Assembly: GCF_007293315.1 (NCBI RefSeq)
Contig: NZ_VLXZ01000013.1
Location: 1 to 64,000 of the forward strand
Direction of reading: 5' to 3'
DNA from: Alkalicoccobacillus porphyridii
GTDB lineage: Bacteria > Bacillota > Bacilli > Bacillales > Bacillaceae_D
Length of the DNA: 64,000 nucleotides
Shown here: piece after piece, positions 63,544-64,000 of the stretch
How the letters are laid out: every line of letters starts with the position of its first letter
How positions within the stretch are numbered: the stretch's first letter is position 1
Notes under the pieces: model-generated
What the model was told of the DNA's origin: nothing
The model's database searches: none
The model's input: only the letters and a program-made list of their open reading frames with translations
Position numbers and translations under genes: made by a program

Positions 63544-64000
63544 ATTGAAACCACCTTTATATCTGTTAACTCTTTTAATTTCCTTTGGATTTGCTCATCA
63601 AGATATGAGCTGGTGATCAATGTCACTTCATGGATCTCAGCAAACTTCGAGAAGGATAGATCGCCATATTTTGAATGGTCGGCTAACACGTAACAATTTC
63701 TTGATCGCCTCTTGGCATAGGATTTAACAAAAGCCTCTTGTGGATCCGGCGTTGTATAACCATCTTCAAGTGTGATTCCATTTGCCCCCAAGAAAGCCAA
63801 ATCAAAACGGAATGACTCCAACGTTTCAATTGCACTTCGCCCAACAAAAGCTCTTGTACCAGGTTTCACCTGGCCACCAATTACATGGGTTTCGATACCT
63901 GCCTCAACGAGTTTTACTATATTACTCAGTCCATTTGTGACGACAACTACGTGTTTATCTTTAAGAAATGGAATCATTTCTATTGTTGTTGTACCAGCAT
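63540..64000 (-). CDS. fruR: FruR, DeoR-family fructose operon repressor (partial)
   Basis: The C-terminal 153 residues of a DeoR regulator; the gene runs off the right edge. The effector-binding domain is visible, with GTTTIEM, VVVVTNGL, GRSAIETLESFRFDLAFLGANGI and YVLADHSKYG. An ATG at 63977 is internal, because the conserved AGTTTIE lies upstream of it in the same open frame. It is expected to bind fructose-1-phosphate and repress fruRKA. The N-terminal helix-turn-helix is outside the window. Confidence 0.9.
   Translation of the reverse strand, partial: AGTTTIEMIPFLKDKHVVVVTNGLSNIVKLVEAGIETHVIGGQVKPGTRAFVGRSAIETLESFRFDLAFLGANGITLEDGYTTPDPQEAFVKSYAKRRSRNCYVLADHSKYGDLSFSKFAEIHEVTLITSSYLDEQIQRKLKELTDIKVVSI

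Overview
The window comes from a spore-forming, halotolerant or haloalkaliphilic member of the Bacillaceae (Alkalihalobacillus-like by overall impression; the species cannot be named from the sequence). Evidence: many small spore-protein genes, B. subtilis-type gene order, a complete ectoine pathway, PerR control of peroxide defence, MreBH, and TTG/GTG starts behind strong GGAGG sites. Left edge: tandem rRNA promoters and leader for a 16S gene lying off the window.

About 0.2-17 kb is a conserved core block, largely collinear with the B. subtilis ygxA-ygzB-perR-ygaF-gsaB-ygaE-ygaD-ygaC-sspE-fabL-yfhS-mutY-yfhP-yfhJ-sspK-yfhH-recX-yfhF segment. It covers peroxide sensing and detoxification, haem precursor synthesis, a fatty-acid enoyl reductase, oxidised-guanine repair, RecA modulation and spore proteins. 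It is followed by ectABC (17.2-19.4 kb), whose hydroxylase partner ectD lies 40 kb away at 59-60 kb. From 19.7 to 36 kb are housekeeping and envelope genes: a 23S rRNA methyltransferase, PdaA for the spore cortex, a CuA-like lipoprotein, a CorC-family protein, yfkAB/yfkD/yfkF, and a cytochrome bd-type oxidase pair.

The most striking region is 36.2-41.6 kb. It is an A+T-richer accessory cassette that looks like a type VII secretion (LXG/WXG) toxin-immunity locus. It holds two tandem small helical partner proteins, a 480-residue LXG-like protein ending in a glycine-zipper membrane segment, a multi-pass membrane protein, an unrecognised 268-residue protein, a PH-domain-like membrane protein and a WXG/DUF5082-like protein. 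After a terminator comes a second unit with a diverged copy of both the PH-like and the multi-pass protein. I infer a pore-forming effector with duplicated immunity genes.

From 41.6 to 56.4 kb are transport and metabolism genes: a BASS symporter, oligoendopeptidase F, a split chromate transporter, an amidohydrolase coupled to a 1019-residue acetyltransferase fusion, catalase behind adjacent PerR/Fur-like boxes, an IucD-like N-hydroxylase, an aldehyde dehydrogenase and a viroplasmin-RNase H. The right end has yuxK, mreBH, ectD and the fructose operon fruR-fruK-fruA, with fruR running off the edge.

Intergenic space carries several repeat systems: a modular dispersed element of about 370 bp with 15-bp terminal inverted repeats (five copies with a recognisable core-and-end structure, plus fragments; one copy has its core inverted relative to its flanks), an exact 20-bp tandem array, a 62-bp higher-order array, and a 56-nt hairpin repeated identically at two places.
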